This document shows, in pieces, positions 1 through 6,448 of a stretch of 12,602 bases of DNA. How positions within the stretch are numbered: position 1 is the first letter of the stretch; each line of letters opens with the position of its first letter. A program made the translations under genes and the position numbers. The notes beneath the pieces are model-generated. The model did no database searches and was not told where the DNA came from. It saw only the letters and a list, made by a program, of their open reading frames with translations. Source of the DNA: CAXGUU01 sp964012875 (GTDB lineage: Bacteria > Pseudomonadota > Gammaproteobacteria > Ga0077536). The stretch lies in contig CAXGUU010000062.1 in the NCBI GenBank assembly GCA_964012875.1, forward strand, positions 1 through 12,602. The letters run 5' to 3'.

Positions 1-159
1 CCCGAAGGCATGGTTAAGTTGATTTCGGCTTTTTGACCGTCGACCTCGGTGGCCTGGTGTGGCGGCCGACCATGCTCTTGCGCTCGCCCCAGGCGCTGCC
101 CTACGCCGTGTAGTCATGCCGTAGAACTTGCCGGGTACGAACGGGTCTCTGGCGCTAAT
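1..159 (-). pseudogene. Candidate decayed gene fragment of unknown identity
   Basis: On the minus strand three short stretches in three different frames follow one another and each looks coding. Positions 159-118 read SARDPFVPGKFYG. Positions 118-53 read DYTA, an in-frame TAG at 103-101, then GSAWGERKSMVGRHT. Positions 59-1 read ATEVDGQKAEINLTMPSG and run off the window. Third codon positions are almost all G or C in the best frame of each stretch (all 15 codons of the middle one), as in the intact genes nearby. This suggests one gene broken by two frameshifts and a nonsense codon, lying downstream of and co-directional with the nitroreductase-like gene. No start codon or ribosome binding site is visible, so the 5' end is missing too. 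The product is not recognised. Alternatives are sequencing errors near a contig end, or chance. On the plus strand nothing convincing was seen. Confidence 0.35.
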
Positions 160-194
160 TTAGTCAGGACAACTGCCTTCAGCTGAAACCCCGG

Positions 195-1613
195 TCAGGC
201 GTTAGAGCTTATCTTGGCGAGCCAGCGTTTGACGCTACGCGCATGGCTGTCGAGGTAACTGCCGGCCCCGAAAAACTTGTCGTAGAAACCGGTTTCAAGT
301 CGGTGAGCTTGCGTGTAGTAGCGTACGAAGAGGCTCGGCACGGTACCCGGGAATTTGCCGTAAGTGTCGTAGATGTACTGCGCTATCGTGGCGACACAGT
401 CGACGATTTCGTCACTGGGCCGCTCAGCGTTTGCCTTCGTCCGGGCGTTGTCTTTGAAGGGTCCCGCGGTTGCCGGATCGTAAGTACCGCCTTTGCCGTG
501 TTTCATCTCGACATAGGCTTCGACCGCGGCGCGCATGTTAGGGTAGTGCGGCGGCGAATAGGTCTGGTAAAGATCTTTGATGCCGAGCGGATTGGGGACG
601 CCCCAGCCGTCTTTCATTTCAAACTCGAAGCCGAGGCCCGGTTCACCCGCTTTGGCAGCGGCCCCCATCACTGAAAATGGGCTGACGCCTGAGAAAAACC
701 AACCACCGAGACCCAGGGGCTGCAGAGCGAGCGCCATGTTGTGACCCATCACGCCCATCTCAACCGCTGAGGTCGAGAGCATGTATTGCTCCATGTACGA
801 CAGCGGATATTTTTTGTTTTTATTCAGAAGCCCGCTGTTGAAATACGCTGCGAGTTTGCCCGCCGGTGCACCCTTCATATCGTCAAAGGTGGTGTATCCC
901 GAGCCTGTCGCGATAAACAGAATGGCGATCATTTGCTCTGACACATTGGCGACCGGAATAAATAAGGTCGAGCCTTGGGTGTTGCCGTTCCAGATGTTGT
1001 GTGAGCTGTAATGTGGCCCCTTGCGTGGCGGGTCGATGCGCTTATCTGAAATCTTCTTTGTGTGTTTTTCGACAGTCGCAATCAATGACTCTGCGGCGGT
1101 TAGTTTTTTGTCTTTCCAGCTGCCTTCATCGGCCGCATCGCGGGTACTGACGAAATAAGTCCCGTCGTCCTGGGTATAAAACATGTCCGGATTGCCGATA
1201 CCGGCCGCCGTTGGAAAGGTGCGACCGGTGTAACGCCCAGCGTAATCACACAATCCATCCTGAGCGGCGCTGAAGGGAATTCCATGATGACAGCCAGAAA
1301 CGCCAAGCCCGGCCGCGACGATCATCGAGCGCTCGAAATCGTCGAGTGGCGTCGGCGGTAGCTCAGACTTGTACGCCATCGGGCCGGAGGGAATCTCCAT
1401 GCCCCAGCCGAAACGACGCGAACGGCGGCCGTAGAGCGCATCCATTAACGGGAACTGGTTGACCTCGTTCAACAGCGCATTCCATTCCGAGACATTGGCC
1501 GCTTTTTCCGCTGCTTCCACCGGCGCGGTTCCGCCGCGGCCGGCTGCGAGTGCAGCGAGTCCCGAAAGATAGATGAAAGCACGGCGGGTCAGACCGGAGG
1601 GGCGTCGGGTCAT
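195..1613 (-). CDS. Tat-exported protein with nitroreductase-like features, function unknown
   Basis: A 472-residue protein with a twin-arginine leader (LTRRAFIYL, R10-R11, then a hydrophobic stretch and Ala-rich region to about residue 36), so export in folded form is likely. The mature part has features resembling the FMN nitroreductase fold. RRSRRFG (63-69) followed by PLDDFERSMIVAAGLGVSG (89-107) resembles the family's N-terminal R-R-S-x-R-x-F and AA-x-x-x-SG pattern. A helix around 288-309 (MGHNMALALQPLGLGGWFF) resembles its 'qnm.LaA.alGLG' segment. It is about twice the usual length of nitroreductases (roughly 180-220 residues), with insertions and an extra C-terminal region. The start is ATG at 1613, because AGGAGA lies 6 nt upstream; a TTG at 1634 would extend it by 7 residues but has no such site. 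It follows the GST-like gene by 21 nt and is probably co-transcribed. Fold assignment is inference; substrate and cofactor are unknown. Confidence 0.6.
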   Translation of the reverse strand: MTRRPSGLTRRAFIYLSGLAALAAGRGGTAPVEAAEKAANVSEWNALLNEVNQFPLMDALYGRRSRRFGWGMEIPSGPMAYKSELPPTPLDDFERSMIVAAGLGVSGCHHGIPFSAAQDGLCDYAGRYTGRTFPTAAGIGNPDMFYTQDDGTYFVSTRDAADEGSWKDKKLTAAESLIATVEKHTKKISDKRIDPPRKGPHYSSHNIWNGNTQGSTLFIPVANVSEQMIAILFIATGSGYTTFDDMKGAPAGKLAAYFNSGLLNKNKKYPLSYMEQYMLSTSAVEMGVMGHNMALALQPLGLGGWFFSGVSPFSVMGAAAKAGEPGLGFEFEMKDGWGVPNPLGIKDLYQTYSPPHYPNMRAAVEAYVEMKHGKGGTYDPATAGPFKDNARTKANAERPSDEIVDCVATIAQYIYDTYGKFPGTVPSLFVRYYTQAHRLETGFYDKFFGAGSYLDSHARSVKRWLAKISSNA

Positions 1614-1634
1614 CTGTTGTCTCCTGTCCTGCAA

Positions 1635-2477
1635 TCAGAACCTGATTGGAAGTTCGAGATGTTCTGAGTAAATGAAATCGCGATGGTCGATTAAACGTTC
1701 GGTTAGTGCCGCCCGGGTTTCAGGGTGCGGGTTGCAGTAGAACGCTTCAAATGCGGTTGCCATGGGGCAGCGTGCCTGGTCCATGGGCGACAGCAACACG
1801 ATGAAAGTCGACCAGTAAATGTCGAGCGCCGAGAGGCTGTCCCCGATCATGTATTTCGCACCGGCAGCCTGTTGCGACGCCAGTTGGTCGTCGAGTGTTG
1901 TGATCACTTCCGCCATGCGCGTCGGGGCGGCGGCGGCCGCTTCTTTGGAATACAGGTACTTGTTGGCCAGGTGACTGAACCAGGCGTGGTCGTCGGTGCC
2001 GGGTTCGACTGCGCCGAGCATTTGGTCAACGATCGCGAGGCGCCGACACCAGCCGAAGCCATTCTCGCCGGCCAGTTCATTGATCAACCCGAACATGCGC
2101 ACTCGATCGTTCATGTCCGCCGGTATCAGGGGTGGTTCGGGTTGCAGGCGTTCGGCCAGGTTCAACTGGTCAACCCAGGTGTAGCGCGGCCGCTCGTCGT
2201 TCCACACAACCACCGGCGCACTTTCCTGCCCGGTCCATGCGCGCAACTCGCTGAATGAACCACCGAGGCCAAAACTCATGTCATTGCCTTCGCCGTCTCC
2301 GGTGCACACGGCTTTATAACTGAGTCCTTTGACGTGAAACACGCCTTTACAGGCTTCCCGCCAGGGGCCTGGCACGGTGTAAGCACCCAGTACGATGCGT
2401 AAACCATCGGTTTCGCGGGCTTCGGCGATGGTCAGGTATTCGTTCTTTATGTCGGTAAATTCGATTTGCGCTGCCAT
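1635..2477 (-). CDS. Glutathione S-transferase-like protein
   Basis: A 280-residue cytosolic protein with the two-domain GST layout. The N-terminal thioredoxin-like part (about 24-112) contains GLRIVLGAYTVPGPWREACK, an AP dipeptide at 87-88 where GSTs carry the cis-proline before a beta strand (APVVVWNDE), and the following helix. The helical C-terminal domain (about 120-280) includes KYMIGDSLSALDIYWSTF around 208-225, which carries the conserved GST N-capping pattern S-x-x-D (S216, D219). The usual catalytic Ser/Tyr/Cys near the N-terminus is not obvious; T34 or S-free VPGP may mark that position. It is longer than a typical 200-230-residue GST, with an N-terminal extension of about 23 residues. 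ATG at 2477 has GGAG 10 nt upstream. It is first gene of a two-gene minus-strand operon, divergent from the FrhB-like gene. No signal peptide is seen. Substrate is unknown; a glutathione-linked detoxification or dehalogenase-like role is possible. Confidence 0.75.
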   Translation of the reverse strand: MAAQIEFTDIKNEYLTIAEARETDGLRIVLGAYTVPGPWREACKGVFHVKGLSYKAVCTGDGEGNDMSFGLGGSFSELRAWTGQESAPVVVWNDERPRYTWVDQLNLAERLQPEPPLIPADMNDRVRMFGLINELAGENGFGWCRRLAIVDQMLGAVEPGTDDHAWFSHLANKYLYSKEAAAAAPTRMAEVITTLDDQLASQQAAGAKYMIGDSLSALDIYWSTFIVLLSPMDQARCPMATAFEAFYCNPHPETRAALTERLIDHRDFIYSEHLELPIRF

Positions 2478-2604
2478 GTTGAAACTCTCCGCAGTCGTTC
2501 AGGACCTCAGTTTTGTTGGTATCCCGGTAATCGGTGACAATGCCGCGCCCGGATATTTACCGGGACCAAAAATTGACCGACACGATTGACCGGAGGATAA
2601 CCGA
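2478..2604. promoter_or_regulatory. Divergent intergenic region with inverted and direct repeats
   Basis: This 127-bp gap must carry the promoters of both the GST-like operon (left) and the FrhB-like gene (right). It holds a perfect 9-bp inverted repeat, TCCCGGTAA at 2522-2530 and TTACCGGGA at 2557-2565, with a 26-nt spacer. It also holds a direct repeat ATTGACCG at 2572-2579 and 2585-2592 (period 13), the second copy running into the ribosome binding site of the FrhB-like gene. For the minus-strand operon a weak promoter TTGTCA, 17 nt, AACAAA can be read across the left arm of the inverted repeat. No convincing plus-strand promoter was found. A shared DNA-binding regulator is plausible, but no regulator gene lies beside it. 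Confidence 0.4.
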
Positions 2605-4026
2605 TTGAGCGACTTCAACCACAACTCATTCAAAGTCATGATGAATGACGTGGTCGACTACGGCAGCTGCTGCGAATGTGGCGCCTGTGTTGTGGCGTGT
2701 CCGCACAACGTTATTGAGTACATAGATGGCAAGCCCAGGCAAACCGCCAAGGCCGATGCGGCTTTCGATTTTTGCGGCGTGAGCGAAGGCGCCGGCTGCG
2801 ACGTCTGCGCCACAGTGTGCCCGCGCTTGTGGCCGCGCGAATCTCACCTGAAAGGTGCCACCTTCGGTGACAGCCGGCCGTTTGAGGATATTTTCGGCGT
2901 ATTCAGGCACATTTTCGTAGCACGAACCCTGAACCCTGAACTCGCAGAAGCGGGGCAGGATGGTAGCGTCGTCACTGCATTGCTGGCCTGGGCCCTGGAG
3001 GCCGGTCATATCGACGGTGCCGTGGTCTCAGCCGTTGGCGACGGCGACAAACCATGTTTCCCGACGCCCAAAGTGGTTACTGATTACGAATCTGTCAAAG
3101 CCAGTGCCGGCAGCTGGTACACCTACTGTGCCAACAACCTGGCGCTCGACGAAGTCGCTGAACGCGATTTGAAACAGGTCGGGTTCGTTGGTGTGCCCTG
3201 TCAGATCACGCCGCTCAGAAAAACGGAGTTCATGGACCCGGCGTTTCTCGTCAGCGAAAAGAAGAAGCCGAAGATTGTCGGGCGGCAACGGGAATTTCTG
3301 CGCGGCTTCACAGACCGGGTGGCATTCAATGTTGGTTTGTTTTGCACTGAAGTATTCCGTCCTGAACTGATGACTGAGCGCATCGAGCGCGATATGGGCA
3401 TTCCATTGACGGAGGTGCGCCAGTTCAACGTCAAGGGCGAAGTCCTCATTTATAAAAAGGACGGCGAGGTGGCGACCATTCCCCTGGCTGATGCCATGGC
3501 GCAATACCAGCGGCCTGAGTGTCAGCATTGTGGTGATTTCTCTGCCGAACTCGCGGACATCGCCTGCGGGGGTGTCGGCACTGACCGTGCAACCATCGTG
3601 GTGATTCGAAGCGAGCGGGGCGAAAAAATATGGCGCGAATTTGAGGCAAGCGGGCAGGTTGAGGTCGAACCTATCGAGGCCAACAAACGTGCTTGGAATA
3701 TCCTTTTAAGGCTTGCCAGGCGTCAGCGCGAAAGGATTCCGCCGGGACCGCCACGTAGCGGCACGGCAGCTGATCTTCCCGAATACGACCCGTTTGCTGC
3801 CAGGCAGGTGATCGACCATCAGCTCGCCGGTTCGAAAAAGTCGATCGAGGAAACCACAGCTTGTATGGAAGCGGCTTACCTCAACGAACCATTGCCGCAG
3901 GAGACCGTCAGTTACATGGCCGGGCAGCCCATCCCGAACGATCCGGGCGCCCCTGCCGACGGCGGCAAACGCAAGCTGCCGCCGCCACTACCGGCCGAGC
4001 TCGGCGGTGCTTCGCCACTTAAATAA
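2605..4026 (+). CDS. FrhB-type F420 hydrogenase/dehydrogenase beta-subunit-like iron-sulfur oxidoreductase
   Basis: A 473-residue cytoplasmic protein. An N-terminal ferredoxin-like domain carries C22-x2-C25-x2-C28-x3-C32-P and then C57, C65-x2-C68-x3-C72-P, ligands for two [4Fe-4S] clusters. The following region has the FrhB/FdhB beta-subunit signatures: AGQDGSVVTALLAWALE (116-132), GFVGVPCQI (193-201), FNVGLFCTE (241-249) and CQHCGDFSAELADIACGG (306-323). Family members move electrons between iron-sulfur clusters, flavin and F420, or reduce vinyl groups of chlorophyll precursors; which applies here cannot be told. From about residue 375 a polar, proline-rich tail of roughly 100 residues extends beyond the usual family length. 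The start is TTG at 2605, supported by GGAGG 8 nt upstream and by the need to keep C22; the next ATGs at residues 12-13 have no good site. The gene stands alone, divergent from the GST-like operon and 206 nt before soxX. The cofactor is inferred only. Confidence 0.8.
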   Translation: MSDFNHNSFKVMMNDVVDYGSCCECGACVVACPHNVIEYIDGKPRQTAKADAAFDFCGVSEGAGCDVCATVCPRLWPRESHLKGATFGDSRPFEDIFGVFRHIFVARTLNPELAEAGQDGSVVTALLAWALEAGHIDGAVVSAVGDGDKPCFPTPKVVTDYESVKASAGSWYTYCANNLALDEVAERDLKQVGFVGVPCQITPLRKTEFMDPAFLVSEKKKPKIVGRQREFLRGFTDRVAFNVGLFCTEVFRPELMTERIERDMGIPLTEVRQFNVKGEVLIYKKDGEVATIPLADAMAQYQRPECQHCGDFSAELADIACGGVGTDRATIVVIRSERGEKIWREFEASGQVEVEPIEANKRAWNILLRLARRQRERIPPGPPRSGTAADLPEYDPFAARQVIDHQLAGSKKSIEETTACMEAAYLNEPLPQETVSYMAGQPIPNDPGAPADGGKRKLPPPLPAELGGASPLK

Positions 4027-4058
4027 AGGGAAACCCCTCGTTAATAAAGGGAAACCCC
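4022..4058. repeat. 16-bp tandem direct repeat AATAAAGGGAAACCCC
   Basis: Two perfect copies of AATAAAGGGAAACCCC lie at 4022-4037 and 4043-4058, a period of 21 bp or two helical turns. The first copy includes the TAA stop codon of the FrhB-like gene. Each copy contains GGGAAACCC, which can form only a very short hairpin. Because the period matches two turns, a protein binding both copies on one face of the helix is possible, but a recent short duplication would look the same. Confidence 0.75.
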
Positions 4059-4069
4059 GCGTTTCGGAG

Positions 4070-4096
4070 TGGTCCAAGCTGCTATGGGCTGGACCA
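4070..4096. other. Imperfect hairpin after the FrhB-like gene
   Basis: TGGTCCA at 4070-4076 and TGGACCA at 4090-4096 form a 7-bp stem, which can be lengthened by G-C and C-G pairs around a bulged A, with a loop of about 8 nt. No T-run follows (next bases TTGCGC), so it is not a classical intrinsic terminator. It could act in Rho-dependent ending, mRNA stability, or as an operator. Confidence 0.4.
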
Positions 4097-4130
4097 TTGC
4101 GCAGGGGTACCGGTTAGATAGTCGGGTTAT

Positions 4131-4188
4131 ATTCGTTCTGGTTATATGTTTATTCAATATTGATATATGCGCGCCAGCCGGCTAATTT
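4131..4188 (+). promoter_or_regulatory. Sox operon promoter with tandem operator-like repeats
   Basis: A sigma70-like promoter reads TTGATA (4160-4165), a 17-nt spacer and TAATTT (4183-4188); transcription would begin near 4195, about 38 nt before soxX. Over its upstream edge lie two direct repeats of the form ATTC-N8-TATATG, at 4131-4148 and 4152-4169, with a 21-bp period; the second covers the -35 box and contains the palindrome TCAATATTGA (4154-4163). Sulfide/persulfide-sensing ArsR-family repressors of sulfur-oxidation genes (SqrR, BigR, SoxR types) bind AT-rich sites, the SqrR type described as ATTC-N8-GAAT. Only the left half matches here, so repression by such a factor is inference. 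Confidence 0.5.
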
Positions 4189-4232
4189 CATTCGCTGTCA
4201 GGTAAATTTTCCGCCACCGGTAGCAATCAATT

Positions 4233-4697
4233 ATGTTCGTCCGCCGATCGAGCACTCTCTCTTCGCTTGCCCATCGCTCAGCGTGGTCGTTGGTCGCAAC
4301 GTGTGTGATTGCGTGGCAGCCGGCGCTTTTAGCGTACGAAATTACTAATTACGCTATCGAAATCCCCTTGACCAGTGAGCCCGGCGACCCCGCGCGCGGT
4401 CTAGCAGCCATGGTTGACCGGAAAGCGGGCAACTGTCTCGGATGCCACGCGGCCCCGGTTGACGAAGAATTTTTCGGCACCACCGGACCGACGCTGGCGG
4501 GGGTCGGATCACGCCTGCCAGCCGGCATGATCCGCCTGCGTCTTGTCGACCCCAAGAAACTAAATCCAATGACCATGATGCCGGCCTACTACCGATCGGA
4601 GGGTTTGCACAGCGTGCTCCCGGGGTTCCAGGGCAAGACTGTGCTGTCAGCCCAGCAGATTGAAGACATCGTTGCCTACTTGGTAACACTGAAATAG
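4233..4697 (+). CDS. soxX: SoxX, monoheme c-type cytochrome of the SoxAX complex
   Basis: A 154-residue periplasmic cytochrome, partner of SoxA. SoxAX joins thiosulfate oxidatively to the C-terminal cysteine of SoxY and passes the electrons on. An N-terminal signal peptide ends near ALLA (residue 34). The single haem site is C68-L-G-C71-H72 (NCLGCHAAP), followed by the TGPTLAGVG segment typical of SoxX (84-92) and by NPMTMMPAYY (111-120), in which M115 or M116 is the likely sixth iron ligand. The C-terminal LSAQQIEDIVAYLVTLK is the standard closing helix of class I cytochromes c. Length is normal for the family. ATG at 4233 has no clear ribosome binding site, so the exact start is less certain; a shorter start would still keep the hydrophobic leader. 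It is the first gene of the sox operon, 14 nt before soxY. Confidence 0.92.
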   Translation: MFVRRSSTLSSLAHRSAWSLVATCVIAWQPALLAYEITNYAIEIPLTSEPGDPARGLAAMVDRKAGNCLGCHAAPVDEEFFGTTGPTLAGVGSRLPAGMIRLRLVDPKKLNPMTMMPAYYRSEGLHSVLPGFQGKTVLSAQQIEDIVAYLVTLK

Positions 4698-4711
4698 TTA
4701 GAGCTAAGAAC

Positions 4712-5206
4712 ATGCAGCGAAAGACCACAACAGACACCCGATTCCCGGCGCGTGGTTCGCGCCTTACCCGGCGCGGCTTTCTGAGCGCAGGCGGTACCTT
4801 GCTGGCCTTGCTGACGCCATTGCGCGCGCTCGCCGACGAGCGCATTGAGGCCACTAAAAAGGCGATCAGCAAAATTCTCGGAGAACGCGAGGCGGCCAGT
4901 GGCCCGATCAAGCTGACGACGCCGGCCATTGCCGAGAATGGCAATACGGTGCCGATTTCAGTCGAAGTTGAGTCGCCGTTTACCGCTGATGACTACGTCA
5001 AAGCAGTGCACATCTTTGCGGAGCAGAATCCCGTACCGGAGGTCGTGAGCTTTCATTACACCGCCGCAAGCGGTAAGGCTAAAAACTCGACCCGTATTCG
5101 CCTGGCGCAAACGCAACGCGTCATTGCCATTGCCGAGATGTCGGACGGTCGCGTTTTCGAAACGGCGAATGAAGTCAAAGTGACGATCGGAGGCTGCGGG
5201 GGCTAA
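4712..5206 (+). CDS. soxY: SoxY, sulfur-carrier subunit of SoxYZ
   Basis: A 164-residue sulfur-carrier protein exported by the Tat route; its twin-arginine motif is LTRRGFL (R20-R21), with cleavage likely after ALA (about residue 41). The protein ends exactly in GGCGG (160-164), the family hallmark: C162 sits on a flexible C-terminal arm and carries the sulfur substrate between SoxAX and SoxB. The preceding beta-sandwich core includes NGNTVPISVEVESPF (76-90), FAEQNPVPEVVSFHYT (102-117) and STRIRLAQTQRVIAIAEMSDG (126-146), all typical of SoxY. Length is standard. ATG at 4712 lies 14 nt after the soxX stop, with only a weak purine-rich site upstream. SoxY would travel to the periplasm together with SoxZ, which has no leader of its own. 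Confidence 0.95.
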   Translation: MQRKTTTDTRFPARGSRLTRRGFLSAGGTLLALLTPLRALADERIEATKKAISKILGEREAASGPIKLTTPAIAENGNTVPISVEVESPFTADDYVKAVHIFAEQNPVPEVVSFHYTAASGKAKNSTRIRLAQTQRVIAIAEMSDGRVFETANEVKVTIGGCGG

Positions 5207-5229
5207 GGCTTCGAGCTAAACGTACGAGG

Positions 5230-5252
5230 CGGGCATCGCAGAGCATTGCCCG
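5230..5252 (+). other. GC-rich hairpin between soxY and soxZ
   Basis: In the 89-nt gap between soxY and soxZ, CGGGCA (5230-5235) and TGCCCG (5247-5252) form a 6-bp stem with an 11-nt loop. GCGGG at 5229-5233 could pair instead with CCCGC at 5266-5270. No T-run follows, so it should not stop transcription; it may tune relative expression or mRNA processing. Confidence 0.35.
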
Positions 5253-5295
5253 GCAAAGCAAGAAACCCGCGTAGTGAACCCCAGGAACGAATGAC

Positions 5296-5619
5296 ATGGA
5301 TAAGCCAAGAGTAAAAGTCCCCGAAAAGGTTAAAAAGGGTGAGCCCTTTGAGGTGAAGGCCCTGATTTCCCACAAGATGGAGTCAGGCCAACGCACCAAC
5401 AAGGACACGGGCGAAAAGATTCCACGCCAGATCATTAACCGCTTCTCGTGCAAGCTCAATGGCGAGGAAGTATTCAGTGCGGATTTTCATGCCGCCGTTT
5501 CGGCCAACCCGTATATGGCGTTTTACGTTCGCGCGGATGCTGATGGTGAACTCGAATTTCTGTGGGTCGACGACAGCGGTGACTCGGCGACCACAAAGAA
5601 ATCATTCAAAGTCGAATGA
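5296..5619 (+). CDS. soxZ: SoxZ, partner subunit of the SoxYZ sulfur carrier
   Basis: A 107-residue immunoglobulin-like protein without a signal peptide, as expected for SoxZ, which is exported as a complex with the Tat-targeted SoxY. Family segments are visible in order: PEKVKKGEPFEVKALISHKM (9-28), IPRQIINRFSCKLNGEEVF (42-60), the AVSANPYMAFYVRA stretch (67-80) and ELEFLWVDDSG (85-95). ATG at 5296 is preceded by AGGAA at 8 nt, the best ribosome binding site in the operon. The stop codon overlaps the soxA start in the four bases ATGA, so the two are translationally coupled. Length is normal and nothing is missing. Confidence 0.95.
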   Translation: MDKPRVKVPEKVKKGEPFEVKALISHKMESGQRTNKDTGEKIPRQIINRFSCKLNGEEVFSADFHAAVSANPYMAFYVRADADGELEFLWVDDSGDSATTKKSFKVE

Positions 5620-6413
5620 CCTCACGCTCACTCAGTGCGCTGCTTGCATTGGGTCTGTCGTGGTTCTTGACGTCGACCACGGCCGAAGAAGACTGGAGTG
5701 ACTATTCGGCAGGCGATCGACGTACCGGGTACACCTATGCCACCGCTGAAACGCGGGCCATGCAGGACGATGAATTCGAGAATCCGGGGTACATCTGGGT
5801 AGAAAGCGGTGCCGACCAGTGGTCGGTCGTTGATGGTGCAGAAGGCAAGGCCTGCGAGGGTTGTCATGGTGATGCCGAGACCAGCATGAAAGGTGTTGGC
5901 GCGCGTTACCCGGTGTACGCGAAAGAAGTGGGCAAATTGCTGAATCTCGAGCAGCGCATCAACCAGTGTCGTATCGAGCGCATGGGCGCTGATGCGTGGG
6001 ACTGGGAATCGGAACCGCTGTTGGCACTGACGGCTTATGTAAAGAATCAGTCCTACGGCATGCCGGTCAGCCCGGTTATAGATGGTGAGGCCGAACTTTT
6101 TTTCGAAGCCGGCAAGGCTTTTTATCACCAGCGCCGCGGACAACTCGACGTGGCCTGTATCCATTGTCACGAAATGAACCATGGCCGCATGCTGCGGGCG
6201 CAACGCCTGAGCATGGGCATGTCGAACGGCTTTCCGACCTACCGATTGAAATGGCAAACACTGGGATCGCTGCACCGCCGTATTCGTGGTTGCAATCGCA
6301 ATGTCCGAGCGGAGCCTTACCCGGGTGGCGCCGATGAGTACGTCAACCTGGAGCTTTACCTGGCGTGGCGGGCGCGCGGTCTGCCGGTTGAGACTCCGTC
6401 GGTCAGAAACTAA
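5616..6413 (+). CDS. soxA: SoxA, diheme c-type cytochrome of the SoxAX complex
   Basis: A 265-residue periplasmic cytochrome; the Sec-type leader spans about residues 1-23 (SLSALLALGLSWFLTSTTA). Two haem sites are present: C80-E-G-C83-H84 and C181-I-H-C184-H185, so this is the diheme form. C118 in RINQCRIERM is the likely distal ligand of the first haem. C226 in RRIRGCNRNV is the active-site cysteine that carries a persulfide in studied SoxA proteins, with arginines just before it (R221, R222, R224). The stretch GFPTYRLKWQTLGSLHRR (205-222) is a strong SoxA signature. It begins inside the soxZ stop codon (ATGA overlap), and soxB follows after 35 nt. Length agrees with the family. Confidence 0.95.
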   Translation: MTSRSLSALLALGLSWFLTSTTAEEDWSDYSAGDRRTGYTYATAETRAMQDDEFENPGYIWVESGADQWSVVDGAEGKACEGCHGDAETSMKGVGARYPVYAKEVGKLLNLEQRINQCRIERMGADAWDWESEPLLALTAYVKNQSYGMPVSPVIDGEAELFFEAGKAFYHQRRGQLDVACIHCHEMNHGRMLRAQRLSMGMSNGFPTYRLKWQTLGSLHRRIRGCNRNVRAEPYPGGADEYVNLELYLAWRARGLPVETPSVRN

Positions 6414-6448
6414 CAACCGCAGCTATTGATCGTGCTGGTTGGAATCTG

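Noticed and set aside
1614..1634. TTG start at 1634 for the nitroreductase-like gene
   Set aside because: The ATG at 1613 has AGGAGA at an ideal 6-nt distance, and the Tat motif follows directly, so the extra 7 residues are probably the untranslated leader.
4022..4058. The 16-bp repeats as the start of a CRISPR array
   Set aside because: Only two copies with a 5-nt spacer and no cas genes; repeat and spacer sizes do not fit.
4070..4096. Hairpin as an intrinsic terminator of the FrhB-like gene
   Set aside because: No T-run follows the stem, so it was kept only as an unassigned hairpin.
4131..4169. Exact SqrR-type operator ATTC-N8-GAAT
   Set aside because: Both copies have TATA where GAAT is expected, so only a related or different AT-rich operator can be proposed.
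4354..4944. A 196-codon open frame on the minus strand across soxX and soxY
   Set aside because: It spans two well-supported sox genes, and its translation is arginine-, serine- and proline-rich and low in family-like patterns, as typical for antisense frames.
5628..6416. A 262-codon open frame on the minus strand opposite soxA
   Set aside because: It mirrors soxA almost exactly, has no recognisable domain and owes its length to GC-rich codon structure on the other strand.
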